DNA of 64,000 bases, taken from NCBI GenBank assembly GCA_010015655.1, contig ML976780.1:70749-134748 (forward strand). Reading direction: 5' to 3'. The DNA is from Bimuria novae-zelandiae CBS 107.79 (Eukaryota > Ascomycota > Dothideomycetes > Pleosporales > Didymosphaeriaceae). Made by a program: the position numbers and the translations under genes. The notes under the pieces were generated by a model. The model saw nothing but the letters and a program-made list of their open reading frames with translations, ran no database searches and was not told the origin of the DNA. Below are positions 21,290-31,700 of the stretch, one piece after another; the stretch's first letter is position 1; each line of letters begins with the position of its first letter.

Positions 21290-22260
21290 ATATCCTACTA
21301 ATACATTATAAACATAACGAGCAAAAAGCTTACACTTCTTAAAAGAAACTTACTAAGAAATACAAGATTATAAGGAAAGGGAAGCTAAACTAGTTCCTAG
21401 GCATTCGCGTGCTTCGAAATCGCAAGCTTAGAACTATAACCTTTCTTTATAATACGTATATTAATAAAGTAATAAAGCGCTTTAAACTTAAGAATAGTAA
21501 GAACTTTCTAAAAATACCTCTTTCTACTAAGAAGCTTATTAAGTTAATAAGGGAAGCTTTTAAGTAGGATATTAAATAGTATAAGAAACGTATAGGCTTA
21601 GTGCTCTATATAGTAATTATGCTTTAATTAGATTTTATATTTATAGTCTTAAAAGTTTTGTAGTTCTTAATACATCCTAATAAAACTTACTTTACTATAA
21701 TTAATTACTTAATTATCTACCTCTATCGCACGCGTTAGGAAGCAATTAAATATAGCTTATATAATAGCTTATATCTAATAATCTGTAGTAACGTATCCTT
21801 TATAAATAATCTAAAAACGCGAAGATTATCGCACGGATATATTATTTTACTCTTTAGTAAAGTAATTTTCTAGAAGATAGCTTGACAAGCGACTGTTATA
21901 ACTTTAATAATAAAAGCTAAGCTACTAGCCTTAAAACACGTTAAAAAAGAAGCTATAGTTTTATAGCGCTTCTTTAAAGAGCTTTATCTAATCCTTAAAA
22001 TAATCTAAATAATCTTTTATAATAATTAATAAACTATAAAACTAGTTATAGGCGTAAACGAGAGGATTATAACCTATCTTCGCTATGTAAATATTTAAAT
22101 TATATATTTAAATTAGGAGTATATAAGAGGCTTATTTAAGGTTATATACTTATAAATACACAAAATACCTATAAAAAGTCTAACTAAGGCCCTTATAAAG
22201 TAATAATTCGCGCGCTTTAAAACTTAACTAAATATAAAAAATATAAAGTCTAGAGTTATT
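21290..22260 (+). mobile_element. Ty1/copia retrotransposon relic (3' end of pol)
   Basis: Stop-broken + strand translation matches the end of copia pol. At about 21590-21760 is reverse-transcriptase C-terminal sequence. At about 21804-21850 comes KTRRLSHGYIILLF, then QATVITLIIKAKLLALKHV and KEAIVL-RFFKELYL (about 21880-22000), which follow the RNase H pattern of copia elements (SxGY, WxS/T-xQ-xx-V-xxST-xAE, E-x-x-x-L). The sequence then reads ITYLRYVNI and LTKALIK near 22070-22200, the classical copia C-terminus. Nearly every change is of the CA-to-TA or TG-to-TA type. This element directly abuts the truncated enoyl-CoA hydratase gene. LTRs were not delimited. Confidence 0.75.
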
Positions 22261-22990
22261 AAAGTAAAAGAATAAGCGTAATAAGGATTATATTTAAAGG
22301 TTACTATTTACTAAGGTTTTATAAAAGCCTCGTCAAGACACGTACGCAAGAACTACTACTTATCTAAGCTATATAAAAAGGTCTAAAATCTTATTAATAA
22401 GCTAATATATATAAATACGCCTCTCTATTATAGTTATATTATAAGACTTAGCACTTACGCTAGCCATACGCCAGATATAGCTAGAGCTATATTAAATTTT
22501 AGGGCTACTTAAATAAAGTTATAAGAAGTCTATACCTAGGTTTTTATTATAAGTAAAAAGTAGCTACGCTAAATAAGTATATAAATAGTTAAGTAAAATA
22601 ATTTTATTACTAATAGTATAACGCGTACTTAGACTTTCGTAATTAGCTTAAGTAGCACTTAGAGTCTTAAGAGGCACGACTCCAGGATTGCGCAGAGGCG
22701 TCGCAAGGGCCGAAACCGTCGCAGGAGCTATAGGAGGTGCAGGAGCCGCAGGAGCTACAGGAGCCGCAGGAGCTACAGGAGCCGCAGGAGCTACAGGAGC
22801 CGCAAGAGCCTCGGGAGCAGGGACTAGTAGAGCAATAACCTTCTTAATAATTAGACTAAGATACTAATAGATAATATTACGCATGTCCCTCAGCCTTACG
22901 TTTTAAAAAGCTAGTTAGTTAAAGCTTAAATATTGTAAGGCATAACACTTATATCTAAAAACTACTACTTTTTATTTTTAAGAAGTAATA
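22261..22990. other. RIP-degraded DNA of unknown origin with a minisatellite
   Basis: AT-rich and stop-broken in all frames. It could be the copia element's 3' LTR region or a further transposon; I cannot tell. It contains the GC-rich 18-bp minisatellite listed separately. Confidence 0.4.
22720..22812. repeat. 18-bp minisatellite inside RIP DNA
   Basis: The unit GCAGGAGCTACAGGAGCC is repeated about four times with small changes at the ends. In one + frame it reads Gln-Glu-Leu-Gln-Glu-Pro repeats, which suggests it was once a coding repeat of a transposon protein. It keeps many CA dinucleotides although the flanks have lost theirs. Confidence 0.85.
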
Positions 22991-23075
22991 TAACGTATTC
23001 CACAAGCGAGCTGCGCACCTAAGCGAGCTGTGCACTTTTTCTTAGCAACACTAACTTATACTTCTTAATTATTAC

Positions 23076-23247
23076 TGTAGCGCACAGTCACAACGATCAG
23101 GGAGCTCGAAAACAAAGTCTATTAAGGAGAGGAAGCTCTATAATAACTAGCTATTTATAAGTTTAGGGGATCGCGTGCTTAGCTACTTAGCTACTTAGCT
23201 TAACCCTAGCTAGCGTAAAAAGCTCTAATAAGGTGCCTTTTATAATA
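23076..23247 (-). repeat. LTR (172 bp), gag-only element copy 1, left
   Basis: Aligns over its full length with 24829-25000. Being on the low-coordinate side of a minus-strand element, it is the 3' LTR. Confidence 0.85.
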
Positions 23248-24828
23248 CACCCCCTAGCTTATAGAGCGTAGTAAGATAAGCTAAATAGTAACTTAAAGTA
23301 TAAAAGGTAGTGAACTTGCGCATAGAGCTTAAAAAGCGTCTAGCTTAAATCTCTAGCTCGCTAGGTGATTAGTCTAAGTAGCTAGTTTATATATAGTTTT
23401 AGGAGAAAGGTAGAAAAGAAAAAGGAGCAGCGTACTTCTACTATAGAGCTTTAATAAATATTTAAGGGCAATTATCTACTTATAACGTGACCCGCGCGAG
23501 TACCTGCGTAGAAAGGTAAAGAAATAAAAGGAGTAGAGTACTTTTGCTACAAACCTTTAATAAATATTTAAAAGTAACTATCTACTTGCAACGTGACCCG
23601 TGCGAGTACCTACGTATATAAATAAGAGAATAGGTAGCTATAGGATTATAGCGCCTAGCTAGTAAAGGCACACTCGCCTATAAGCTTACTATAATTTATA
23701 CTTTAATATTCCTTAGAAAGACTAAAGGAGGGTCTACTACTTACCCCTTATACTTAAGCTTAGTTAATAACACCTTTTACTAATCCTTTTAAATCTAGCT
23801 CTTAATTTCACTAATCTCCTTACTTATAGGCTTATTATAAAGCTTATAAGGAGCTTCTCCCTAGAGCGCGTACTAAAGGCGGTTACACTCTATAGACTTC
23901 TATTAATACTAGCTATTTACTCTATATAGGTACTTATAGCTTATATTAAAAGTGCGCCCTTTAAGCGTAGCGTACATGCCTACGTGCTTAGTTGTTTAGT
24001 TAAGCTACGTAAGCTAGCGAGCGTATCCTTCTAAAGATAGAGTTGCTACTACGCCTAATTATAATAGGTTATTAAGCTCTCTCTAAGCCTACTTATAGTT
24101 ATATTATAGTGTTAAGCGTAGGAAATCCTTTATTAGTAGCGTACCCTCTATCTTTAAGAGATCTAAGAGTACAGCGTTAGCGTGTGCGCGGTTCTATTTA
24201 GATAGCTATTTAGTTATGTCTGTTGTTCTGCTGCTCTGTAGGCGTAGGGTGACCTCTCTATATGTATGTCGTACCTGCTCCTTCCAATTATTATCGCTTA
24301 GATAGAAATTATTCTTAAGTTCTCTAATTAGCGCCTGCAGCGTTTACTACTTACTTAATTATAGTATTATAAGTTCTAGCCTTTATAAATTAACTATAGT
24401 ATAGACTTAGTTCTAGAGTGCCTAAAGCTTTATTATAAGCTAACTATAAATAGCAGACTCTAGCTTATAGCGCTTAAGCTATTATGTATAGGGCTTGCCC
24501 CTAGTATTTATGTCTAGTAGCTCTAGAGCCTAGTCGTGTATGTTTATCTACTTAGGAGCTTTAGGGTTAATATAACTCTATATCTCTTAAGCCTTCGCGT
24601 GGTACTTAAGCTACGCGTACTAAGGTAGAAATAAGTTATAATTTATAAGTTAGTTACTTACTAGGAGCTTTATAGTAATTATTATATAGTCTAGCTCTAT
24701 TGCGGGTCGTGAGCGTTAAGACGTAAGTAGGAGAATAATAAAGAGTAGGGAATAGTTTGCTACTATAATTATTAACTAGTATAAAGTAAGTATATTATAA
24801 AGCGTTATAAAGGTACTAGGCTTATAGC

Positions 24829-25000
24829 TATGGCGCATAGTCACAACGATTAGGGAGCTTAAAAATAAAGTCTATTAAGGAGAGGAAGCTCTATAACAAC
24901 TAGCTATTTATAGGTTTAGGGGATCGCGTGCTTGGCTGCTTGGCTGCTCGGCTCAACCCTAGCTAGCGCAGAAAGCTCTAGCAAGGTGCCTTTTGCAACA
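24829..25000 (-). repeat. LTR (172 bp), gag-only element copy 1, right
   Basis: The less RIP-altered LTR of the pair; keeps words such as CTTGGCTGCTTGGCTGCTCGG that are CTTAGCTACTTAGC in the partner. For the minus-strand element it is the 5' LTR. Confidence 0.85.
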
Positions 25001-25886
25001 ATTACTATTACTATTAATACTATCTAAAAATAACCTACTAAAAGTAATATCTAATTTAGAAGATAGCCCTTTAGTCTCTTAGCAGGTTTACACGTTGTAT
25101 CCTAGCTTATTACACTTACTATAAAGCCTTTGGCGCTGCGTGCTACTCTCTCCACTATCCTCCCTACCTGCTTGCAAGCGCTGCCTCTTCGCAGGATGCT
25201 CTTTTGCAGCTACTAGCTGTAGTCCTTCTGCAGCAAGTAGTGTTCCTCTAGCCTGTATACGTGTCCTTTTACGTGATTTCCGCTTTGTATAAGCTATATT
25301 TGCCTCCTTAAGCTCCTTAATTTAGGCCTTTATTAGCTTAAACTTATACGCTATCTTTCACGCGCCTTTTATAAATAATAATAATATTTTTTTTACTAGT
25401 ATTAGAGAGCTTTAGATACTATTTAAAAACTTTTTTTAATACTAAGGTAAATTACTCCCTAATTTTATGAGTATTACTAGGTGTTTATAACTACTAAAAA
25501 ATAAGTTTAAAGAAAAGAGCTGGTAAGGTCTTTAATTACATATCTAATTAATTTAATACTAACTATAAGTTAAAAGATACTAAACTAGCGTCGTAAAAGT
25601 CTCTTTTAATTTATTCTTTATTAAATAACGCGTTAAACGTGTTAATAAACATAGGTAGGAACTTAGTTTTAGTAATATAGTTAATATAATTTTATATTAG
25701 CTACTTAACTTAGCGCGAGTACGCCTTTTTTAGTGGCGAAAAATAACTCACATGTAGTGGCTATAGGATGTACGATGGGTGCGGTGGCATATAGAAATAG
25801 ATAATTTTATTATCCTTGTAATACTGCTTAAAAGTAATAAAGCTGTGGCTCTCGTAGCCGTTTATAATAAGTAGCCTGTATATGTC

Positions 25887-26344
25887 TGTTAGGATCTGAA
25901 CATGTATGGAACGCGGAGGACCAACGGGCCTTAGTGGAAGTGACACTCGGCGGGGTCGCGTAACCGAGGTCACGTGATGTACCATCCAGCCAAGACATAC
26001 TATCCTGCCAAGATTGTGGAAGGTGCACCATCCACGGACGGCGCGACCATCCATCGGAATCTAGGGACGGTAGAAAGAGAGATGGACGGTAAGGTTTACC
26101 CCTCTTATATATAAACCCACACGAATACCCTTAAGGCATTCGTGTTTAACCTGTTTATTAATCTATCGTTTAGATCTGAATAAGCAACCTTGTTGATTTA
26201 ATTATGCTGTACACACCTTTAATACTAACGCCCTTAGTGACAGGCGCAAGCTATCACTACAACCCTCTCCCGTCCTACCAGTACTCCTGCCCGAGAACCA
26301 ACCTTAGCCCCTTAGAGAATAGCTACCTCTTTGGGAGTTTAACA
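25887..26344. mobile_element. Solo LTR (458 bp), nested in transposon A
   Basis: Starts TGTTAGGATC and ends GTTTAACA, so it has the usual TG...CA ends within a short inverted TGTTA/TAACA. The flanking 5-bp duplication is ATGTC at 25882-25886 and 26345-26349. It splits the transposase of element A between its FNACIKRHMRD and RLLIIN segments, which rejoin in the same frame when it is removed. Unlike its surroundings, its first 350 bases have balanced GC and many CA/TG dinucleotides, so it escaped or postdates RIP. A TATA-like TATATATAAA lies at about 26105-26114. No internal coding is present. Confidence 0.88.
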
Positions 26345-27253
26345 ATGTCCCGCATATGGCGCTTTATGCACGCGTTAAAGTACTTAATTTACGTAACTCT
26401 AAGCTTATTTATTATTTAGCTATTCTTAGAGACTATAATTTTCTATTAAGGAGGCAGGTTATCCTTAGTATACTAGCTAGTAAGGTGTATCTTTGCCTAG
26501 AAAATAATAAAGGGTAGGATCTTTTACCCCGCGCTACTAATATCTAGTATTATTAATATTTACTTTTTATTACCTTCTTGTACCTGCTTTAGCCTTTTAT
26601 ACTTTTTAGAGCTAGTAATAACCTTTTAGCTTATTAAAACTACGCCTATTATAAAACTAAACTTATTAAAGTTTTATATATTCTTATCCTGTATGTCGTA
26701 CTTTGCCTTTATATTCTATATAAGTTAAAACTAGTTTAATATAATAGTAAGATCCTTATATAGTATTTTTAAGTAGTTTAGCTTGCGATTAAACCTTATT
26801 ATAAGCTTAGGCATACGCTTAATAAAGTTTACTAGCTAGTTCTTACTAACCTTACCCTAGCCACGCGTAGTAAGTAAAGTATCTACTATATTTTAAATTT
26901 GCGTAAGGATTATAAGGTATCCTTACTTAATAAGATCTAAGATATACTAGATAATTATCTCCTCCTCTAACTTTATAAGCTTTATTAAGTTTAATTATAT
27001 TTGAGCGCGTAGAAGGACGCTAGCGCGTCTATTACATAACGTAAATTTAGGTATATTATACGTGGTAGTAGTGCGTTAGACTAACTAAATTTAGTAATTT
27101 AAAATAAATTATAAAGTAAGCTGTATATTTGCTTCGTGTAAAGTAAATTAGCTATTATTTTATTAAGCTAGTGGACGATAATTATAAGTTAGTGTGGGCT
27201 TGGCAAAAGCGCGCAGCTCGCTTGGGTGTGCAGCTGGCTTGTGGAATACGTTA

Positions 27254-27782
27254 TTATACTTACGTAATTTCTAAAGCCTACTATTTTATTAGCTTATGAT
27301 TAAAATAAAGCCCTAAAAGCTTAAACTTATATAAACTTATAAGTACTACTTTAATAGTGCTAGGAGCGCTTCCTACTAGCTAAATTATATACATACTTAT
27401 TATTAAATACTCTAGTAACTACGCTTAGTACGTACCTAATATATAAATATAAAAATTTAGTTTTCGCAGGCTAACTATTACTAATAATTATAGTAGTAGG
27501 CTTAACGTTAGCTAGAAGTAGTAAAAAAAAAATAAAGAAATAAAAGTAGCTTTCAGCGTACGACGCTTAGCTATAGCCTACTTACCTTTATAAATATTCT
27601 CAATATGCTACTTTTCCTTATACTAAACTTTTTTTAGTAACTTACTTTGCGTAGAGCGCCTCTTTTTAAGTAAAACACCTTATAAAAGGATAGCTATAAG
27701 GAGCCTTAATAATAAGTTAATATAAATTTAAAAGCTTCTAGAGAAATGCTTAACATATTAATTATAATATAAATAGTATAAT
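27254..27782. other. RIP-degraded spacer
   Basis: AT-rich sequence between transposon A and the next solo LTR. No relic recognised. Confidence 0.4.
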
Positions 27783-28040
27783 TGTCCGTACGGAGTACGG
27801 GCAGCTACCTAATGCGATGTCTTAAGACAGGTGACAATGGTTATGTAATACCGCACAGGCAAAGGCACAGACCATAGTCACCGTGCGCGAGCATTAATCC
27901 TTATAACCCCCTTTCCTCCGTACGTAGAATAGACAGACAAGACTTGAATACCAGACCCTTTTCTCACCCGTACCATCGTACAACTATCTAGCCCTATCAT
28001 ATCGCGATATGCTTGGCTTAGTATAGCCCATTCAATAACA
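27783..28040. mobile_element. Solo LTR (258 bp)
   Basis: Starts TGTCCGTACGGAGTACGG and ends TTCAATAACA; the 5-bp duplication ATAAT is at 27778-27782 and 28041-28045. GC-balanced and not RIP-mutated, in contrast to both flanks. It is unrelated in sequence to the 458- and 452-bp solo LTRs, so it stands for a third LTR family. A short minus-strand open frame inside it is not coding. Confidence 0.85.
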
Positions 28041-28045
28041 ATAAT

Positions 28046-28768
28046 ATATATAAAACTAAAAAGGAAAGGCTTTATAAGACTAAGCATTATAAGTAAAATA
28101 ATATAAAAATAAAAGATTTATTATAATACAAGAAAACTTCTTATAATTAGCGTAAATATTTACCTCTGTTACTTTCGCGTTATTATCCTACAACGGATTA
28201 TTAAGATATTACTTTTATAAATATAAGGCGCGCGCTTCCCTACCTTACTAATAATATATATACCTATGTTACTAGTAGCGCACTTCTAATAAGAAGCTAA
28301 GCTCTATTTAAATCAGTAAATTTTATAGGTAAAATTATTATAAACATTTTAAAAATTAAAAAGATATTTTATATAAGCTTTTTAAAGCCATACTTGCGCG
28401 CAGGCTTGTTATTATTATAACTTACTTAGAGGGTGTATTATAAATATAAGACTTAGCCTAGCCATACGTAAGCTCGCGAACCTTAGCGAGCTTACATAAG
28501 ATACTCGGGTATATAGTAAGCTTCTTAGCTTGATTTTCCTAAGGACAGGCATTACTCTCTAGATTACTTTTATTCAACATTATACCTATAGTCTATTAGT
28601 TGTTACACTGAATAATAGGCGTTTAATTAAGCTTTAAAGATAGGCCTTTAAAAAGATAGTACTACTCTTCTATTTTTAAGCTAAAAAAAATAAAGTATCT
28701 AAACTTTAAAATTTAATTTTATAACTATACGTTAATGTATTAACTTCTAGTTAATAATTAAGGTGGTT
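28046..28768. other. RIP-degraded spacer
   Basis: AT-rich, with stops in every frame. No relic recognised, though a short patch near 28440-28500 keeps GC-rich words (AGCTCGCGAACC). Confidence 0.4.
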
Positions 28769-28770
28769 TA

Positions 28771-31700
28771 TTAGCACGCTAATTATATTAGCACTTAGAT
28801 TACTTTTTCCCACTATCGCACCTCCTAAGTTTAATTACTTAACTGTAATGCTTTAATAAATTAAACTAGCTTATTTATAAACTTATTAAATATCTTTATA
28901 TTAGTCTGGCACATTTATATATTATATTTAGTTTCTCCATAGTTACTATATTATCGTGAAGTTAGCTAACCTAATGCTCTACTATTGCTCTAAGAGCACC
29001 TATTTGCCTTTGCTATAGCCTTTACGCCTTTTAAGCTACTATATCTTACCTATCCTCTACACTAAGTACTTTTACTTTTTAAAGACGTGTTTTTTTTGCC
29101 TTCTAACGCTTACTTAGAACCTTATTTACCTTTTAAAGGGTCTTATTCTCTATAGTTAATAAGGTAACTGTATACGCTAATATCTCTATACCCTTAGCTA
29201 TTTAACTAATTAAATTAAAAACTATAGTTAACAAGCTTCTTTAATAATTAGTAATCTTTACCTTTATATAGTTAGTTTATAAGAGAGCTTCTATAGGGTT
29301 GTGCGGTGTCTAAAAGACCTAAAAGTTAGTATTTACTAAAGGCGTTTTAAGGGATGTAAGCGTTTATAGCTTAACGTCTAACTTTAATAGGACTATCTAA
29401 GGATTATAGGGGATTAAAATAGCTCTATAAAACCTATCTATAATATTTTTTACTATTATTGCAAAAGGGCACCTTGCTAGAGCTTTTTACGCTAGCTAAG
29501 ATTAATATAAGCAGCCAAGCACGCAATCCCCTAGACCTTTAAATAGCTTAGCGTCCTAGTAGAGCTTCCTTTTCTTGATAGACATTATTTATAAGCTCCC
29601 TAATTAAAGTTAACTATAAGTAATTATTATAAGCCTAGTACATTTATAATACATTATAATACTTACTTTATACTAGTTAATAATTATAGTAGTAAACTAG
29701 TTCTCACTTTTTATTATCCTTACGCTTACGTCCTGCTATTTTACGTCTAGTAATAAAGCCTAATTATGTAATAACCTTTATAAAGCTCCTAGTAAGTAAC
29801 TAATTTATAGATTATAACTTATTCCTATATTAGTACGTGTAGCTTAAGGAATATAAAGTTATATTAACTTTAAGGCTCTTCAGTAGATACATATATACGA
29901 CCAGGCTCTAGAGCTACTAAACCTAAATACCAAAGGCAAGCCCCGTATATAATAACTTAAGTACTATAAGCTAGAGTATACTATTTATACTTAGCTTATA
30001 ATAAAGCTTTAGGCACTCTAAAACTAGGTTTATATTATAATTAATTTATAAAAACTAAAGCTTATAATACTATAGTTAAGTAATTAGTAAACGCTATAGG
30101 CGCTAATAATAGAACTTAAGAATAATCTCTGTCTAAGCGATAATAACTAGAAGGAGCAGGTACGACATACATACAGAGAGGTTACCCTACGCCCACAAAG
30201 CAGCAGAACAACAGACATAACTAAATAGCTATCCGAATGGAAGCGCGCACACGCCAATGCTATGCTCCTAGATCTCCTAAAGATAAAGGGTATATTACTA
30301 ATAAAAGATTTCCTACGCTTAGCACAACGATACAACTATAAGTAGGCTTAGAGAGAGCTTAATAACCTATCGCTACTAGGCGTAGTAGCAAATTTGTCTC
30401 TAGAAGAATATGCTAGATAGCTCGCGTAGCTCGGCCAAACAATAAAGCACGCAGGTATGTACGCTACGCTTAGAGGGCGCACTCCTAATACGAACTACAA
30501 GTGCCTATATAGGGTAAATAGCTAGTATTAATAGAAGCCTATAGAGTGTAACCGCCTATAGTATACACTCTAAAAAGAAGTATCTTATAAGCTCTATAAT
30601 AAACTTATAAGTAAGGAGATTAGTAAAATTAAAAGCTAAATTTAAAAGAATTAGTAAAAGGTATTATTAGCTAAGCTTAAGTAAAAGGAGTAGGTAGAAA
30701 ACCTTTTAGAATTTCTAAGAAATATTAAAGTATAAATTATAGTAAGCCTATAAGTAAATAAGCCTTTACTAGCTAGGTGCTATAATCTTATAGCTACCTA
30801 TTCTCTTATTTATATACGCAGATACTCGCGCGGGTTACGTTATAAGTAAATAATTACCTTTAAATATTTATTAAAGCTTTCTAGTAGTAATACGCTGCTG
30901 CTTATTCCTCTAATTTTCTTTACAGAACTCTATATAAACTAGCTACTTAGATTAATTACCTAGCAAGCTAGGGATCTAAGCTAACTACTTTTTAAGGCTC
31001 TACGCGTAGGTTCGCTACTATTTTTATATTTTAAATAACTATTTAGCTTAATTTGCTACGCTCTATAAGCTAAGGGGTGTATTATAAAAGGGCACCTAAC
31101 TAAAGTTTTTTATATTAGCTAAAATTAATTCAAGTAGCTAAATAGCTAAGTATATAATCCCTTAAACCTCTAAATAGCTTAGCGTCTTAGTAGAGCTTCC
31201 TCTCCTTAATAGACTTTGTTTACGAGCTCCTTAATCGAAGTTAACTGTGCGCAATAACTATTATAGTCTTAATATAGTTCTTGTAGAAGGCTAAGAAGAA
31301 CTCGATCTTAGTAATATAATTAATATAAAATTTAATAAATATATTAATATTATAACTATAAAAGCGCTTTAAGATACTAAAATATCTATGATTAAATAGC
31401 TAGGTTAAATAAGATAAGTGTACAGGGAGACTAATGGTTATAATATTATAAGCTTTATAATAAGCCTTAAACTTAACTAACCTATAGCTCTTATGCCTGT
31501 CTAGCACTAATAACTAGTATACGCCTTTTATTAAACTTTTAGTATACTTATTAAAATGTTTAATCTATTCTAAGCTAATTTTATTATTTATCTACTTATT
31601 TTTAATAAATTTAATTACCTAGGAGCCTAGTAGACCGCCCTTAGTATATTAATTAGCAAGATAGTATAATCCTTAAATAACTAAAAAGAAAGAGATATCG

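Larger units (their letters stand above)
23076..25000 (-). mobile_element. Gag-only LTR element, copy 1 (nested in transposon A)
   Basis: Length 1925 bp. Direct terminal repeats of 172 bp at 23076-23247 and 24829-25000 begin TGTAGCGCACAGTC-like and end TTTTGCAACA-like (RIP-altered in one copy). The 5-bp target duplication ATTAC lies at 23071-23075 and 25001-25005. Read on the minus strand, sequence after the first LTR (AAGCCTAGTACC) fits a primer-binding position, and a purine run (AGCTAGGGGGTG) sits directly before the second LTR. The interior reads, with stops, as one protein region including KEQVRHTYREVTLRLQSSRT and HANAVLLDLLK, with a Cys-rich patch resembling a gag knuckle. No reverse transcriptase, integrase or protease relic is seen, and the interior (about 1.58 kb) has no room for them. 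Confidence 0.8.
22993..27251 (-). mobile_element. Fot1/pogo-type DNA transposon (A), carrying two nested insertions
   Basis: Ends are inverted: ACGTATTCCACAAGC at 22993 and its complement ending at 27251, extending inward with mismatches for about 60 bp (AAGCGAGCTG, then CACTAACTTATA), flanked by TA on both sides. Minus-strand relics give the pogo DDE transposase in order: NFIKRMPKL and a NFNKFSFIIGV block (Asp lost) at about 26860-26640, FNACIKRHMRD then RLLIINGYESHSF interrupted by an LTR at 25887-26344, and a zinc-knuckle-like CNKLGYNV near 25100. Subtracting the nested LTR element (1925 bp plus 5-bp duplication) and the solo LTR (458 plus 5) leaves 1866 bp, matching the other pogo elements here. 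All frames are RIP-broken. Confidence 0.8.

Noticed and set aside
22720..22812. CRISPR-like array
   Set aside because: Units are directly adjacent with no unique spacers, and the host is a eukaryote.
30147..30335. Minus-strand frame in gag-only element copy 2
   Set aside because: The sense strand carries the interior protein shared with copy 1; this is its mirror.
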